From contig NZ_AUDN01000026.1 of assembly GCF_000425485.1 (NCBI RefSeq), forward strand, positions 1-64,000: 64,000 nt of DNA, given 5' to 3'. Below, in pieces: positions 17,361 to 25,937 of the stretch; positions within the stretch are counted from its first letter, which is position 1; every line of letters starts with the position of its first letter. The stretch is from Flavobacterium tegetincola DSM 22377 (GTDB lineage: Bacteria; Bacteroidota; Bacteroidia; Flavobacteriales; Flavobacteriaceae). Position numbers and translations under genes: made by a program. The notes under the pieces are model-generated. The model was not told the origin of the DNA, did not search any database, and saw only the letters and a list, made by a program, of their open reading frames with translations.

Positions 17361-19652
17361 TTATCTTTTCAATGAAAAGTGTCCTCTTACAGTGCGATTG
17401 TTCTCTAAAATAACGACAAACCAATAATCAGATGAAGGAAGCGGATTTGAATTTAACGTACCATCCCAACCACTAGTATCGCCTGTGCCACTGAATACTA
17501 ATTTTCCGTATCGGTCAAAGATGTGTACCTGTGCCAAACGATTTTGTTTTTGCAAATATTCAATTTTCCAAACATCATTATATCCGTCTCCGTTTGGGGT
17601 AAAAAATTTAGGATAGTCAAGTACAAAGATTTCTTTGACTTGTATTCCACATTTACCTCTCGCATAAACCGTATAAGCTCCAGAAGGTACGTTAAAAAAT
17701 GTTGGGTCATCTTGATAATTGACGCCGTCAAGAGAAAAATCGTATACGCCTGAACCGGTAAATAAAACAGTAACCGAATTAGCTCCACCTGCAAAATCAT
17801 TAATGGTGACACCTGTTATGGTAGCAATTTCTGATGCAATTACATTAAACGTTTTTGTGTCGCTGCAGCCATTTGCATCAGTTACTTTTACACTATATGT
17901 TCCCGCTGTAGAAATGGTAATGGAGTTGGAGGTGCTTGCAATAGCATCATTCCATAAATAAGTTTGGAAACCTGTAGGAACTGAAAGTTGGATTGTATTT
18001 AAACCTTCACAAAAAATTATATTTTCATCATCAAAATTTGGAACTTCTAAAAAATTGATAATTAAAGTAACGGGTATAATACTGTAGCAATCTGCACCGT
18101 TTGTAATTTTGGCCCAAATTATTTGTTGCGATGCTGTAGTATTAGAATATAAATTAGGTAGTGGGTTGGAAGTATTCAGAGCATTGGTTGCTGTTGAATA
18201 GTACGCTACATTTAATCCTGCAGGAAGTCCATTTATTACTTGTGGCGTAACTTCGGTATTTAAATTAAATGCGCGAAGTCCGTCTTTTATTGAATCTTCA
18301 TCGCAAAAAGCAATTGGAGTAACTGTAGGATTTGTATTGGAAATGGTGAGAGTAATCGGAACAATCTTGGAACAATTACTGCCATTGGTAACTTTTGCAT
18401 ACACTGTTGCCGCTGGCGAATTGAAATTAGATGCATTAGGCACTTGAGTAGTAGCACTATTGTCTGTGTAATATTCAATTCCTACAACGGAAGCGTCTGA
18501 TGCTAAAATAGCAACATTTGCTTGTGTTAAATTAAAATTGGTAACGCCGTCCATTTCTGGGTCACATTGCACAAGTGTAGTTCCTGTCGCAATTAGTGCA
18601 GCTGCATATTCAATTTTAATTTCACCTGTGGAAATACAACCAGAGTTGTTAATGTTGATTTCAACAGCATAATTACCACTTGTTGAAACTGTGAAAGTTG
18701 GGTTTGTAGCGCCAAAAATTGCAACACCATCTTTAAACCATTTATAACTGTTTGTTCCAGATTCTGTTGCGTCTAAAACAAGTGTTTCTCCAAAACAAAG
18801 AGGATTGGTGGTCGCTATCAAACGATCGGATCCCAGGTCTTTACCAATTTTGAAACTTCCGCCACCTAGAAAAATGGCAGAATCATATAAATTATTTCCT
18901 TGATCGGCAACTACCAATTTTATATGATATAAAACACCAGGTTGAACAGTGGACTTTGCGGTTAAAATTTTTGTTTGTCCGTTATAATTTGTCGGATGAT
19001 TGGAACCGTTAAATGCATCAAAAAACTGTGGATTGGCTGGCGGACAAATAGATCCTGGTCCACGAACGGTATTGACACGAACGGGTATATTAGTATCTGG
19101 CACCACAGCTAAGTTGACGTAGCTTTCTGAAGTATTTGCTTTTTTTAGTAAGAAGACAAACCCATCGGTGAAATTACATTGGTTTTGCGTTCCATTCAAT
19201 AAATATTGTTCAGACGAAAAAATGTAATCGAAACTAATTTTATCGGATAAAGGAAGAAAATCAAACTCTAAAACGGTAGCGTTTATGGAACTTGAACCAA
19301 TGTTTAAGGCTTGCTCTAAGTCGGCATCGCCTTGCCACGTAGTAGGTCCGTCGCTCAAAATGGACGTATTGGGTCCAACTGCAGCACTTGCTCTTCCCGT
19401 AGTTAAAAGGACGCCATTAGCAAAAGGAAAAGTGCTTCCGCCAGATGTAAATCTTCCAAAACTTTTGCCATTTCCAAAATCCCAAGTGGATACAGAAACA
19501 TTTGAAATATTGGCACAAGGGTTATTAATTAAAATATCTTGAACTAATTGTGTAGCAGTAAGAGTCTCATCTACTGTAATATTCTGTGCATTCGTTTTGG
19601 AGTAGAAACCCAATAATAGCAACAGAAAAAGCGTATTTTTTATTCCTTTCAT
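17361..19652 (-). CDS. Type IX-secreted surface protein with choice-of-anchor L domain (763 aa)
   Basis: A secreted protein. The signal peptide ends near KTNAQ (residues 1-23). Residues about 24-265 match the choice-of-anchor L domain (the FANGVLLTTG, FDYIFSSEQY and LVVADQGN segments). A PKD/Ig-like domain (about 270-350, SYKWFKDG) and two or three C-D repeats like those of the neighbour follow. The C-terminus has FTPNGDGYND and ends in GHFSLKR, the type B sorting domain. Cotranscription with the downstream paralogue is likely from the 42-bp gap. A Bacteroidetes -7 box (TATCTTTG) lies just upstream of the start. Probably a cell-surface adhesin. Confidence 0.92.
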   Translation of the reverse strand: MKGIKNTLFLLLLLGFYSKTNAQNITVDETLTATQLVQDILINNPCANISNVSVSTWDFGNGKSFGRFTSGGSTFPFANGVLLTTGRASAAVGPNTSILSDGPTTWQGDADLEQALNIGSSSINATVLEFDFLPLSDKISFDYIFSSEQYLLNGTQNQCNFTDGFVFLLKKANTSESYVNLAVVPDTNIPVRVNTVRGPGSICPPANPQFFDAFNGSNHPTNYNGQTKILTAKSTVQPGVLYHIKLVVADQGNNLYDSAIFLGGGSFKIGKDLGSDRLIATTNPLCFGETLVLDATESGTNSYKWFKDGVAIFGATNPTFTVSTSGNYAVEININNSGCISTGEIKIEYAAALIATGTTLVQCDPEMDGVTNFNLTQANVAILASDASVVGIEYYTDNSATTQVPNASNFNSPAATVYAKVTNGSNCSKIVPITLTISNTNPTVTPIAFCDEDSIKDGLRAFNLNTEVTPQVINGLPAGLNVAYYSTATNALNTSNPLPNLYSNTTASQQIIWAKITNGADCYSIIPVTLIINFLEVPNFDDENIIFCEGLNTIQLSVPTGFQTYLWNDAIASTSNSITISTAGTYSVKVTDANGCSDTKTFNVIASEIATITGVTINDFAGGANSVTVLFTGSGVYDFSLDGVNYQDDPTFFNVPSGAYTVYARGKCGIQVKEIFVLDYPKFFTPNGDGYNDVWKIEYLQKQNRLAQVHIFDRYGKLVFSGTGDTSGWDGTLNSNPLPSSDYWFVVILENNRTVRGHFSLKR

Positions 19653-20047
19653 AATGCGGCAAAGATACTGTAAAACTCATTTTGCTTAAAGATACATAAA
19701 TGTTAAAATAATCTTAACAATCTCTATTTCAGACATCAAATGCAATGAGCTTAAAAGTTAAATTTATTTCAAAAAAAAGAATAAAATAAAACTACTAATT
19801 ATGAAAAATTTTATAAAAAAGCACTGAATAGAACTAATATTAACACAATCTAAACAAACGAGAAAAACAAAAAATGCGCTCTCAAGTTGAAAACGCATTT
19901 AATTCCTAAAAAAGGAAATAACAATTAAAACAAAACAATTATGAAGTTTAACCAAAAAACTTTATAAATAACAAATCACCTCTAACAAGTGGACTTGTTT
20001 ATTAATAGATGTAGAAATAAGGAAAGGGTTGCGTAAAAAAAAAAAAA
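19653..20047. other. Intergenic region, 395 bp, no gene seen
   Basis: This AT-rich stretch holds the promoter region of the surface-protein operon near 19660-19670. A weak hairpin (ATGCG...CGCAT) lies at about 19872-19900, and several A-rich runs near the end precede the stop of the next gene. I see no coding signal. Confidence 0.5.
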
Positions 20048-20431
20048 TTATGGGATATTTACAGTATCTGTAATGAAAGTGCCATTTCCTGTAGTGAACT
20101 TCAGCGTGTAAGTTCCCGGAATATTTTGATCAAAAATATAATTCGTTTCTAAAAGAGGCGCGTTTTGGGTACAAATACAACCTTCATACTTAGCTATAAC
20201 TTTAATGGTAGTCACATTTTCTTCTGTATTTTCTTCAAATTTAAAAAAGCTACCACAACCATTTGTGACTCTAAATGCTATGTCAAAAGTTTTTCCGGTT
20301 GCATCGGTCGATAAATTAGGAACAGCTGTTTCAACGCCCGCCATGCTGTATTCAATACAATCATCCACATCACGATCAGAACTACAACTAAAGAGCAGAA
20401 AAACTAAAAAAGTACTGTAAATTAATTTCAT
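20048..20431 (-). CDS. Small lipoprotein of unknown function
   Basis: A 127-residue protein with a lipoprotein signal (FLLFSCSSDRD, Cys at about 16). The mature part is beta-rich, with conserved-looking cysteines at about 25, 59 and a CICT pair at about 96-98, and resembles a single Ig-like domain. I do not recognise the family. It stands alone between the surface proteins and the nucleoid-associated protein gene, separated by about 400 and 100 bp. It is probably anchored in the envelope; role unknown. Confidence 0.7.
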   Translation of the reverse strand: MKLIYSTFLVFLLFSCSSDRDVDDCIEYSMAGVETAVPNLSTDATGKTFDIAFRVTNGCGSFFKFEENTEENVTTIKVIAKYEGCICTQNAPLLETNYIFDQNIPGTYTLKFTTGNGTFITDTVNIP

Positions 20432-20529
20432 AATAAAATAGGTTGGTTTCTATAAAGAGTTGAAAAAATGATAAAGGTTGCGCAAAAAAAATCCCCAATT
20501 TAAAATTGAGGATTAATAAAACATATAGT

Positions 20530-21588
20530 TTAGCTTTTCTGTTCTTTATTGAAATAAACAAGGTAGTAATACATTTGCTTTTCCTCGTCCCAACCTTTTT
20601 CTACATATTTTTCTGCACTTTCCGGGTTGATGAAATCCAATTTAATTTGAATATTGGTATCCAAATTAATTACGTTTTTCATCTTTCTTCGTGCGTCAGA
20701 AACGGCTGCATTTGCAATTGGAAAATTAGTCACATCTTCAATGCTGTATTTCTCCCCCTTATCTACCTTATAATTCTTAAATTCAGGAATCAAGTCTGGA
20801 TTGTCTAAAACTTCGTTCAAGAAGTTGGTTTCTTCAAACTCATCATTCTTAGCAAAATAATTTACAGAACGGTTCATAAACATCACCTCTTCCTTCTTGT
20901 CTTCGGCAGGAAGAACCACGTCTTTTGCAAAATCTTGACAGAATTTCAAGTATTTCTTAGTAATGAAATTTTCATCTTGAAACGCATCCACATTTAAAAA
21001 ATGCTCCAACCAGTATCGAGCGTCGTAACGGTTACTGTCAACGGTTAAAATTTTGTACCCTTCTTCTTTTTTATAATTGAAAATAATACAACCTTTATCC
21101 AACTTGCTTAAGTTGATACCGTGTTGCAAAATCATTTCCAAGTGCGTTCCTTTATCTTCAAACTGCAAGAAATCAGCTTGCAACTCACTTTTAAAGATAC
21201 CAATAGCATCTACCACATTGTTGTCAATATTGATATTGGTCAAATGCGTTACATAAACTTCACCATTCTTAATGTGTGGATGATTGCTTTGTTCAAATAA
21301 ATGTTGCGTTATTTTTTTTGAAACCGCGTGTACTGAACTCGGGTTGTCAAAAATTTCGCTGGCAAACATATACATGTCGTTGTAATCCAAATCAACTTCA
21401 TGAGCAAACTGAAAATAATTTTCCTCCTTGTCTCTAAAAGGTTTAAAAAAGTACTCCTTAATTAAAGGAACAATTTCGTCACTTAAATTAAAGGTTTGTT
21501 CCGATAAAAAGATTTCTTCATTTCGGCTTTTATTTCCAACGCGGTGAATCGATAAAGATTCGATGTGGGTATTGAATAGGTTTATCAT
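20530..21588 (-). CDS. Nucleoid-associated protein (37-kDa NdpA/YejK-like family)
   Basis: A protein of about 352 residues matching the 37-kDa nucleoid-associated family (NdpA/YejK type). The N-terminal segment MINLFNTHIESLSIHRVG and the central VYVTHLTNI, DAIGIFKSE and YDARYWLEHFL segments fit. The frame is open 11 codons further upstream, but the start at MINLF agrees with the family's usual N-terminus and has AT-rich spacing before it. It binds DNA in related bacteria, though its role is poorly defined. The gene stands alone, next to a broken four-helix-bundle gene. Confidence 0.85.
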   Translation of the reverse strand: MINLFNTHIESLSIHRVGNKSRNEEIFLSEQTFNLSDEIVPLIKEYFFKPFRDKEENYFQFAHEVDLDYNDMYMFASEIFDNPSSVHAVSKKITQHLFEQSNHPHIKNGEVYVTHLTNINIDNNVVDAIGIFKSELQADFLQFEDKGTHLEMILQHGINLSKLDKGCIIFNYKKEEGYKILTVDSNRYDARYWLEHFLNVDAFQDENFITKKYLKFCQDFAKDVVLPAEDKKEEVMFMNRSVNYFAKNDEFEETNFLNEVLDNPDLIPEFKNYKVDKGEKYSIEDVTNFPIANAAVSDARRKMKNVINLDTNIQIKLDFINPESAEKYVEKGWDEEKQMYYYLVYFNKEQKS

Positions 21589-21632
21589 ATTTTTTTTGTG
21601 GCTGAGTAGCTGAGAAAACAAGTGGCTAAGTC

Positions 21633-21999
21633 CTACAAATCTTTGCTTACTTTTTTAGCAAAAGATACGATCATAGCTTCAAGCTCTCGGCTATCTTGAT
21701 ATAAGTTATTAAATTCTTTTTCGGTTAAATAACGCACATTCTTTGATATTTCAATTTGTGTTTGAAATCCAAATAATGAACTTATGAAAATAGTGAGAAA
21801 TCTCGAAAATTCATTGTTACCTTGTCTTCCATATCCTTCAGCAATGTTACTAGGAACTGAGACAGCGCATCTTCTAATTTGAGAAGTTAGCCTAAATATC
21901 TCTTCTTGGGGAAATTATCTTGTAAATTCATAGGTTTTTGTTACCAAAGCCATTGACTTTTGCCAAATAAGCAAATCTCTAAAAGGTCCTATAATTTCT
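21633..21999 (-). pseudogene. Broken four-helix-bundle (23S rRNA IVS-type) protein gene
   Basis: The minus strand reads LLIWQKSMALVTKTYEFTR, then an in-frame TAA, then FPQEEIFRLTSQIRRCAVSV and PSNIAEGYGRQGNNEFSRF, ending KKVSKDL-stop. This is the four-helix-bundle protein family first found in intervening sequences of 23S rRNA. The gene lacks a start codon in frame (TAA upstream) and carries the internal stop, so it cannot make the normal product of about 120 residues. The rest of the frame is intact, so inactivation looks recent. It is flanked by CTCAGT-rich simple repeats at 21598-21625 and 22043-22080. Confidence 0.88.
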
Positions 22000-22082
22000 A
22001 ATTTTAAGTTGAACTCAAAACTAATGAAACTTTATTGAATTTCACTCAGTGCCTCAATATCTTAGACGCTCAGTAACTCAGA

Positions 22083-22622
22083 TTAATTCCAGTTCTCCTC
22101 AAAACCATAATCCTCAAAATTATCGCCACCGTCCAGTTGGTCTAAATCATCTTCGTCATAATCATCATCATAATCGGAGTAAGGATTATTTGCTTCATCT
22201 GCTTCAAACATTTTTTCGCCCGCTTCATCAGGCATTTCGCCGTGTGAAAACAATAAAGCTGGATAGGATTCGCCCACTTGAGGCTCTTCAACAGAGGCAA
22301 GTTCTACAAGGAAAGTCCACATGGATATGAAGTCATAAACGTAAATAATCTTTGTATTCTGTTTGTCAAGCAAATCAGAAAGCACGTAATCAGACATGAT
22401 TTTCTGTTCGCCCGGAATGTCTCCACCATCAAAAAGCGAAATTTCATCTTCCTGATTCCAAGTTTCATCACACGTATAAAACGAAGCCACTTCCATCCCA
22501 TCAAAACCAAAGGCATTGAAAATAGCATTGTGAAAATCCTCCAACGTATCGTCCTCTTGAATCGCAATATCTCTAAAAATATCCTCTTCTGTATCAAGGA
22601 TTACTCTAAATTTATATATCAT
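22083..22622 (-). CDS. Plasmid pRiA4b ORF-3-like family protein
   Basis: A protein of about 179 residues. The N-terminal segment MIYKFRVILDTEEDIFRDIAI, followed by LEDFHNAIFNAFGFD (about 27-41), is the hallmark of the pRiA4b ORF-3/IS1096 passenger family. The C-terminal 40 residues are highly acidic, with long D and E runs. The frame is open nine codons upstream (TTG and ATG choices), but MIYKF is the usual start. The family is widespread and its function unknown. Neither mobile-element ends nor a transposase are nearby. Confidence 0.82.
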   Translation of the reverse strand: MIYKFRVILDTEEDIFRDIAIQEDDTLEDFHNAIFNAFGFDGMEVASFYTCDETWNQEDEISLFDGGDIPGEQKIMSDYVLSDLLDKQNTKIIYVYDFISMWTFLVELASVEEPQVGESYPALLFSHGEMPDEAGEKMFEADEANNPYSDYDDDYDEDDLDQLDGGDNFEDYGFEENWN

Positions 22623-22744
22623 AACTTGTAAATAGTATTGAGGGGTCAAAGGTAAAATTTATATTTTGTATTCATTAAAAAAGTAATCAACAATTGTGTT
22701 TTTATTTGGCATCAAGGTTTTCAAGTGTTGACATTCATTTTTAG

Positions 22745-22895
22745 TATTTGGAGCAAATGGCTTGGGCTGTCCATTGCGAGTTTCGAGGCAATCTTTTCCA
22801 TATTCCCGCTCTCCTTCCAGATTTCCCGCAGATTGCTTTGTACTTCGCAATGAAATCGGGAGGATCTTCCCACCGATCGGGGCTAGGAATCTTCT
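22745..22895 (-). repeat. Dispersed hairpin element, family 1 (copy c) with nested inverted repeat
   Basis: The minus strand begins TTCCTAGCCCCGATCG, as in other family 1 elements. Inside are two inverted segments, CATTGCGAG...GGCAATC at about 22777-22798 and its complement GATTGC...CGCAATG at about 22829-22850. They resemble the CATTGCGAGG-type palindromes seen in many bacterial genomes. The core therefore appears composed of, or invaded by, a second repeat. Confidence 0.6.
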
Positions 22896-22912
22896 TGCAT
22901 TTATTTATAATT

Positions 22913-22932
22913 CCTTTGGCTAAAGCCAAAGG
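22913..22932. repeat. 20-bp palindrome CCTTTGGCTAAAGCCAAAGG
   Basis: A near-perfect inverted repeat, CCTTTGGCT / AGCCAAAGG, with a short AA centre. It is one of several short palindromes clustered upstream of prfA. Confidence 0.7.
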
Positions 22933-23088
22933 CAACTGAGGCAAGATGCAGAACTGTAAGTTGTATTGATAAAATCTTATTTTGATTAAAGTAAAAGATG
23001 ATTGAGGCAGTTATTTGTAATGTAATTGTTGACTCAATTGCCTTGGGTTTTAGCCCAAAAATTTAAAAAATATTTTAATTTAATCAAT

Positions 23089-23115
23089 TCCGACAGCGTT
23101 TCAAACGCTGTCGGA
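23089..23115. repeat. 27-bp palindrome (TCCGACAGCGTTT-C-AAACGCTGTCGGA)
   Basis: A perfect 13-bp inverted repeat around a single C. The arms are too close for a normal RNA hairpin loop without fraying. It resembles short palindromes repeated between flavobacterial genes. Confidence 0.8.
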
Positions 23116-23158
23116 GTTGAGAAACCAGATTTTGAATTTCTGCTAAAATTTCAGAAAA

Positions 23159-23255
23159 TCCTAAAATTCCTAGCCCAGACAGCAGCGGCATCCTTTTCTG
23201 CCGATGGTTTCGGCAGAAAAGATAAAGTGGATGGCTGGATTAAGCTCCTAAAAAA
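23159..23255 (+). repeat. Dispersed hairpin element, family 1 (copy b)
   Basis: It begins CCTAGCCCAGACAGCAGC and ends GGCTGGATTAAGCTCCTAA, matching copy a at 163-318 read on the minus strand. The core hairpin is CTTTTCTGCCGA / TCGGCAGAAAAG around a 3- to 4-nt loop. Its sequence differs from the cores of the other copies, but its pairing is perfect. Confidence 0.7.
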
Positions 23256-23339
23256 GCGAAACAAATTACAGATTAACAACTTTTTAGAAAGTAAATTATT
23301 TTTTCGTAAATTTGCACTCCAAAATAAAGGAATTGAACT

Positions 23340-24416
23340 ATGTTAGATAGACTTCAGATAGTAAAGCAGCGTTTTGACGAGATTTCGGATTTGATTATTC
23401 AGCCGGAAGTCATCTCAGATCAGAAGCGCTATGTACAATTAAATAAAGAATACAAGGATTTAAAAGCCTTGGCTGAAAAGCGTGACGAATACGTTTTATT
23501 AATGGCAAACATTGATGAGGCAAACGAAATTATTGCCGACGGTAGTGATGCAGATATGACCGAAATGGCCAAAATGCAACTTGACGAAGCAAAAGGCCGC
23601 ATTCCGGAACTGGAAGAGGAAATTAAATTTATGTTGATTCCTAAAGATGCCGAAGACGCGAAAAACGTTATGGTGGAGGTTCGTGCCGGAACGGGTGGAG
23701 ACGAAGCAAGTATTTTTGCGGGTGATTTATTCCGTATGTACACCAAATATTGCGAAAGTAAAGGTTGGAGAACATCTGTGGTAGATATGAACGAAGGAAC
23801 TTCGGGCGGATTTAAAGAGGTGATTTTTGAAGTATCAGGTGAGGATGTTTACGGAACTTTGAAGTTTGAAGCAGGTGTGCATCGTGTGCAACGTGTTCCT
23901 CAAACGGAAACACAAGGTAGGGTTCATACCTCTGCAGCAACAGTTATGGTTTTGCCAGAAGCGGAAGAGTTTGATGTGCAAATTGACATGAATGATGTTC
24001 GTGTGGATTTCTTTTGTTCGTCAGGACCTGGTGGACAATCGGTAAATACGACAAAGTCGGCGGTAAGATTGACGCACATTCCAACAGGATTGGTAGCGCA
24101 ATGTCAGGATCAAAAATCGCAACACAAAAATAAAGATAAAGCATTTGGCGTTTTGCGTTCCCGTTTATACGAACAGGAATTAGCCAAGAAACAAGCCGAA
24201 GATGCTACAAAACGTACGTCTCAAGTAAGTTCGGGAGACCGTTCTGCAAAGATTAGAACCTACAACTATTCGCAAGGTCGTGTAACGGATCACCGAATTG
24301 GAATGGATATTTTTGACATGGATGGTGTGATGAACGGTAAGATTCAAAAATTAATTGACGAATTGCAGTTGGTTAATAATATGGAGAAATTGAAAGAGGC
24401 GAGTGAAGTTTTCTAA
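23340..24416 (+). CDS. prfA: Peptide chain release factor 1
   Basis: A 358-residue class I release factor that reads UAA and UAG. The codon-recognition tripeptide appears as PQT at 187-189 (P-x-T, the RF1 pattern; RF2 has SPF), and the peptidyl-hydrolysis GGQ at 231-233 in [10 protein letters not shown]. The N-terminal 100 residues are helical, as in RF1. Length is normal. It starts at [21 protein letters not shown] -7 box lies 25 bp upstream and a terminator-like hairpin at 24466-24489. pyrF follows after about 215 bp, apparently as a separate unit. Confidence 0.97.
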   Translation: MLDRLQIVKQRFDEISDLIIQPEVISDQKRYVQLNKEYKDLKALAEKRDEYVLLMANIDEANEIIADGSDADMTEMAKMQLDEAKGRIPELEEEIKFMLIPKDAEDAKNVMVEVRAGTGGDEASIFAGDLFRMYTKYCESKGWRTSVVDMNEGTSGGFKEVIFEVSGEDVYGTLKFEAGVHRVQRVPQTETQGRVHTSAATVMVLPEAEEFDVQIDMNDVRVDFFCSSGPGGQSVNTTKSAVRLTHIPTGLVAQCQDQKSQHKNKDKAFGVLRSRLYEQELAKKQAEDATKRTSQVSSGDRSAKIRTYNYSQGRVTDHRIGMDIFDMDGVMNGKIQKLIDELQLVNNMEKLKEASEVF

Positions 24417-24465
24417 AATTTAAGATTTACGCAGTAAGATTTGTGACTTAAAATAAAACACTGGA

Positions 24466-24489
24466 CATTGTTCGGTGTTTTTTTTTGGA
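24466..24489 (+). terminator. prfA terminator
   Basis: A 7-bp stem AACACTG / CGGTGTT with a 9-nt loop is followed by a run of T residues (24487 onward). It lies 50 bp after the prfA stop. Confidence 0.7.
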
Positions 24490-24633
24490 AAGAATTTAAA
24501 ATTACCAAATTGGATAAAAAGCACGTTTTAAATATTTGATGAATTTATAATTTATGAATAATATCGAAATTCTGGTATATATTAGATTTGCCATTGAAAA
24601 TGTTTTCACGACCTTTGCCTAAACACAACTACA

Positions 24634-25464
24634 ATGACTACACAACAATTAATAGAGCAAATCAGGCAGAAGAAATCCTTTCTTTGCATTGGTTTAGACG
24701 TCGATTTAACTAAGATTCCGTCCCATTTATTAGAAACCGAAGACCCAATTTTCGAATTTAATAAAGCTATTATTGACGCCACGCATGATTTGGCAGTTTC
24801 CTATAAACCCAATACGGCCTTTTATGAAGCATACGGAATTAAAGGGTGGCAATCTTTGCGAAAAACAATTGAATACATTAATAAAAATCATCCTGAAATA
24901 TTCACGATTGCAGATGCAAAACGAGGCGATATTGGAAATACGTCTACGATGTATGCCAAAGCATTTTTGGAAGACTTGAATTTTGACTCGGTAACAGTCG
25001 CTCCTTATATGGGGAAAGATTCGGTAGAGCCATTTTTGGCATTCGAAAATAAACATACGATTCTTTTGGCTTTGACCTCTAATCAAGGTGCTTTTGATTT
25101 TCAAACCTTAACAGTGGATGAGAAACCTGTATATCAACACGTTTTGGAGACATCCAAAAACTGGAAAAACAGCGAGAACTTAATGTACGTTGTTGGTGCT
25201 ACCAAAGCAGAATATTTTACAGAAATTAGAAAAATAGTTCCAGACAGTTTTCTACTGGTTCCCGGAGTTGGAGCTCAAGGCGGAAGCTTATCGGAAGTTT
25301 GTAAATATGGTATGAATACAAATGTAGGTTTGCTAATTAACTCCTCTCGCGGAATTATCTATGCTTCAAACGGAATGGATTTTGCCGAAAAGGCGAGGGA
25401 AGAAGCGTTAAAAATGCAACAGGAAATGAAATTAATTCTAGAAAATAAACTTAAATCGATCTAA
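24634..25464 (+). CDS. pyrF: Orotidine 5'-phosphate decarboxylase (type 2)
   Basis: A 276-residue enzyme that decarboxylates OMP to UMP in the last step of pyrimidine synthesis. It has the type 2 (longer, Mycobacterium-like) form: [14 protein letters not shown] at 16-29, the catalytic DAKRGD at 94-99 (Lys96), [10 protein letters not shown], and the phosphate-binding [11 protein letters not shown] near residue 235. The start ATG at 24634 agrees with family length. Its last 45 codons, from the INSSRG motif on, recur twice directly downstream (25533-25660 and 25720-25833). No neighbour shares its pathway here. Confidence 0.97.
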   Translation: MTTQQLIEQIRQKKSFLCIGLDVDLTKIPSHLLETEDPIFEFNKAIIDATHDLAVSYKPNTAFYEAYGIKGWQSLRKTIEYINKNHPEIFTIADAKRGDIGNTSTMYAKAFLEDLNFDSVTVAPYMGKDSVEPFLAFENKHTILLALTSNQGAFDFQTLTVDEKPVYQHVLETSKNWKNSENLMYVVGATKAEYFTEIRKIVPDSFLLVPGVGAQGGSLSEVCKYGMNTNVGLLINSSRGIIYASNGMDFAEKAREEALKMQQEMKLILENKLKSI

Positions 25465-25532
25465 AATTCAAATAATTATTTCGAAGAAATTTGTGATGAC
25501 TTGTGAAATTTGTGGTAAAATTACTATCTCTA

Positions 25533-25660
25533 TTAATTCTTCTCACGGAATTATCTATGCTGTGAAAAGAACTGATTTTGCCGCAAAGGCTATGGAAGAA
25601 GCATTAAGTATGAGGCAGGAACTGAAATTAATTTTAGAAAATAAACTTAAATCGATCTAA
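25533..25660 (+). pseudogene. Second copy of the pyrF 3' end
   Basis: The frame reads INSSHGIIYA, then KRTDFAAKAMEEALSM, and ends [15 protein letters not shown], exactly like the intact PyrF in its last 13 residues. The start of similarity coincides with the phosphate-loop codons. The copy lies 196 bp after the corresponding bases of pyrF. About 50 bp after the stop (AAAATTCAAATAATTATTTC...) is also shared with the sequence after pyrF. The frame is open throughout but has no start. Confidence 0.92.
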
Positions 25661-25719
25661 AATTCAAATAATTATTTCGAAGGAATTTGTGATAATTTGT
25701 GGTTAAATAGTTTTCTTCA

Positions 25720-25833
25720 TTAATTCTTCACGCGAAATTATCTATACTTCAAACGGAACTAATTTTACCGAAAAGGCGAGAGAAGAATCGTTGAAAATGA
25801 AGCAAGAAACGGTTCTGATTGTAAATAATTGAT
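25720..25833 (+). pseudogene. Third copy of the pyrF 3' end
   Basis: The frame reads INSSREIIYTSNGTNF, then TEKAREESLKMKQETVLIVNN-stop. It keeps the reading frame to its own stop codon but ends differently from copies 1 and 2. Similarity begins at the same codon (INSS) as in copy 2. It lies about 187 bp after copy 2. The different tail suggests that it may be the original end of the resident pyrF, displaced by later arrivals. Confidence 0.85.
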
Positions 25834-25937
25834 AGAACCTAAGGCGTATGCGTTTTACGTTAATGTTAGTAAATACAACCTACAAACTTTGCTTTTTAAC
25901 TATTGTTTGTTGAATTTTGGCAAACTAAATTAAACCA

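Larger units (their letters stand above)
22623..23339. other. Repeat-rich intergenic region upstream of prfA, 717 bp
   Basis: There is no gene here; the short open frames coincide with repeats. The region holds two family 1 hairpin elements (22745-22895 and 23159-23255), three unrelated palindromes (CCTTTGGCTAAAGCCAAAGG at 22913-22932, a TTGGG/CCCAA hairpin at 23043-23058, and a 27-bp palindrome at 23089-23115) and, at 23307-23314, a TAAATTTG box that is probably the prfA -7 element. Confidence 0.75.
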
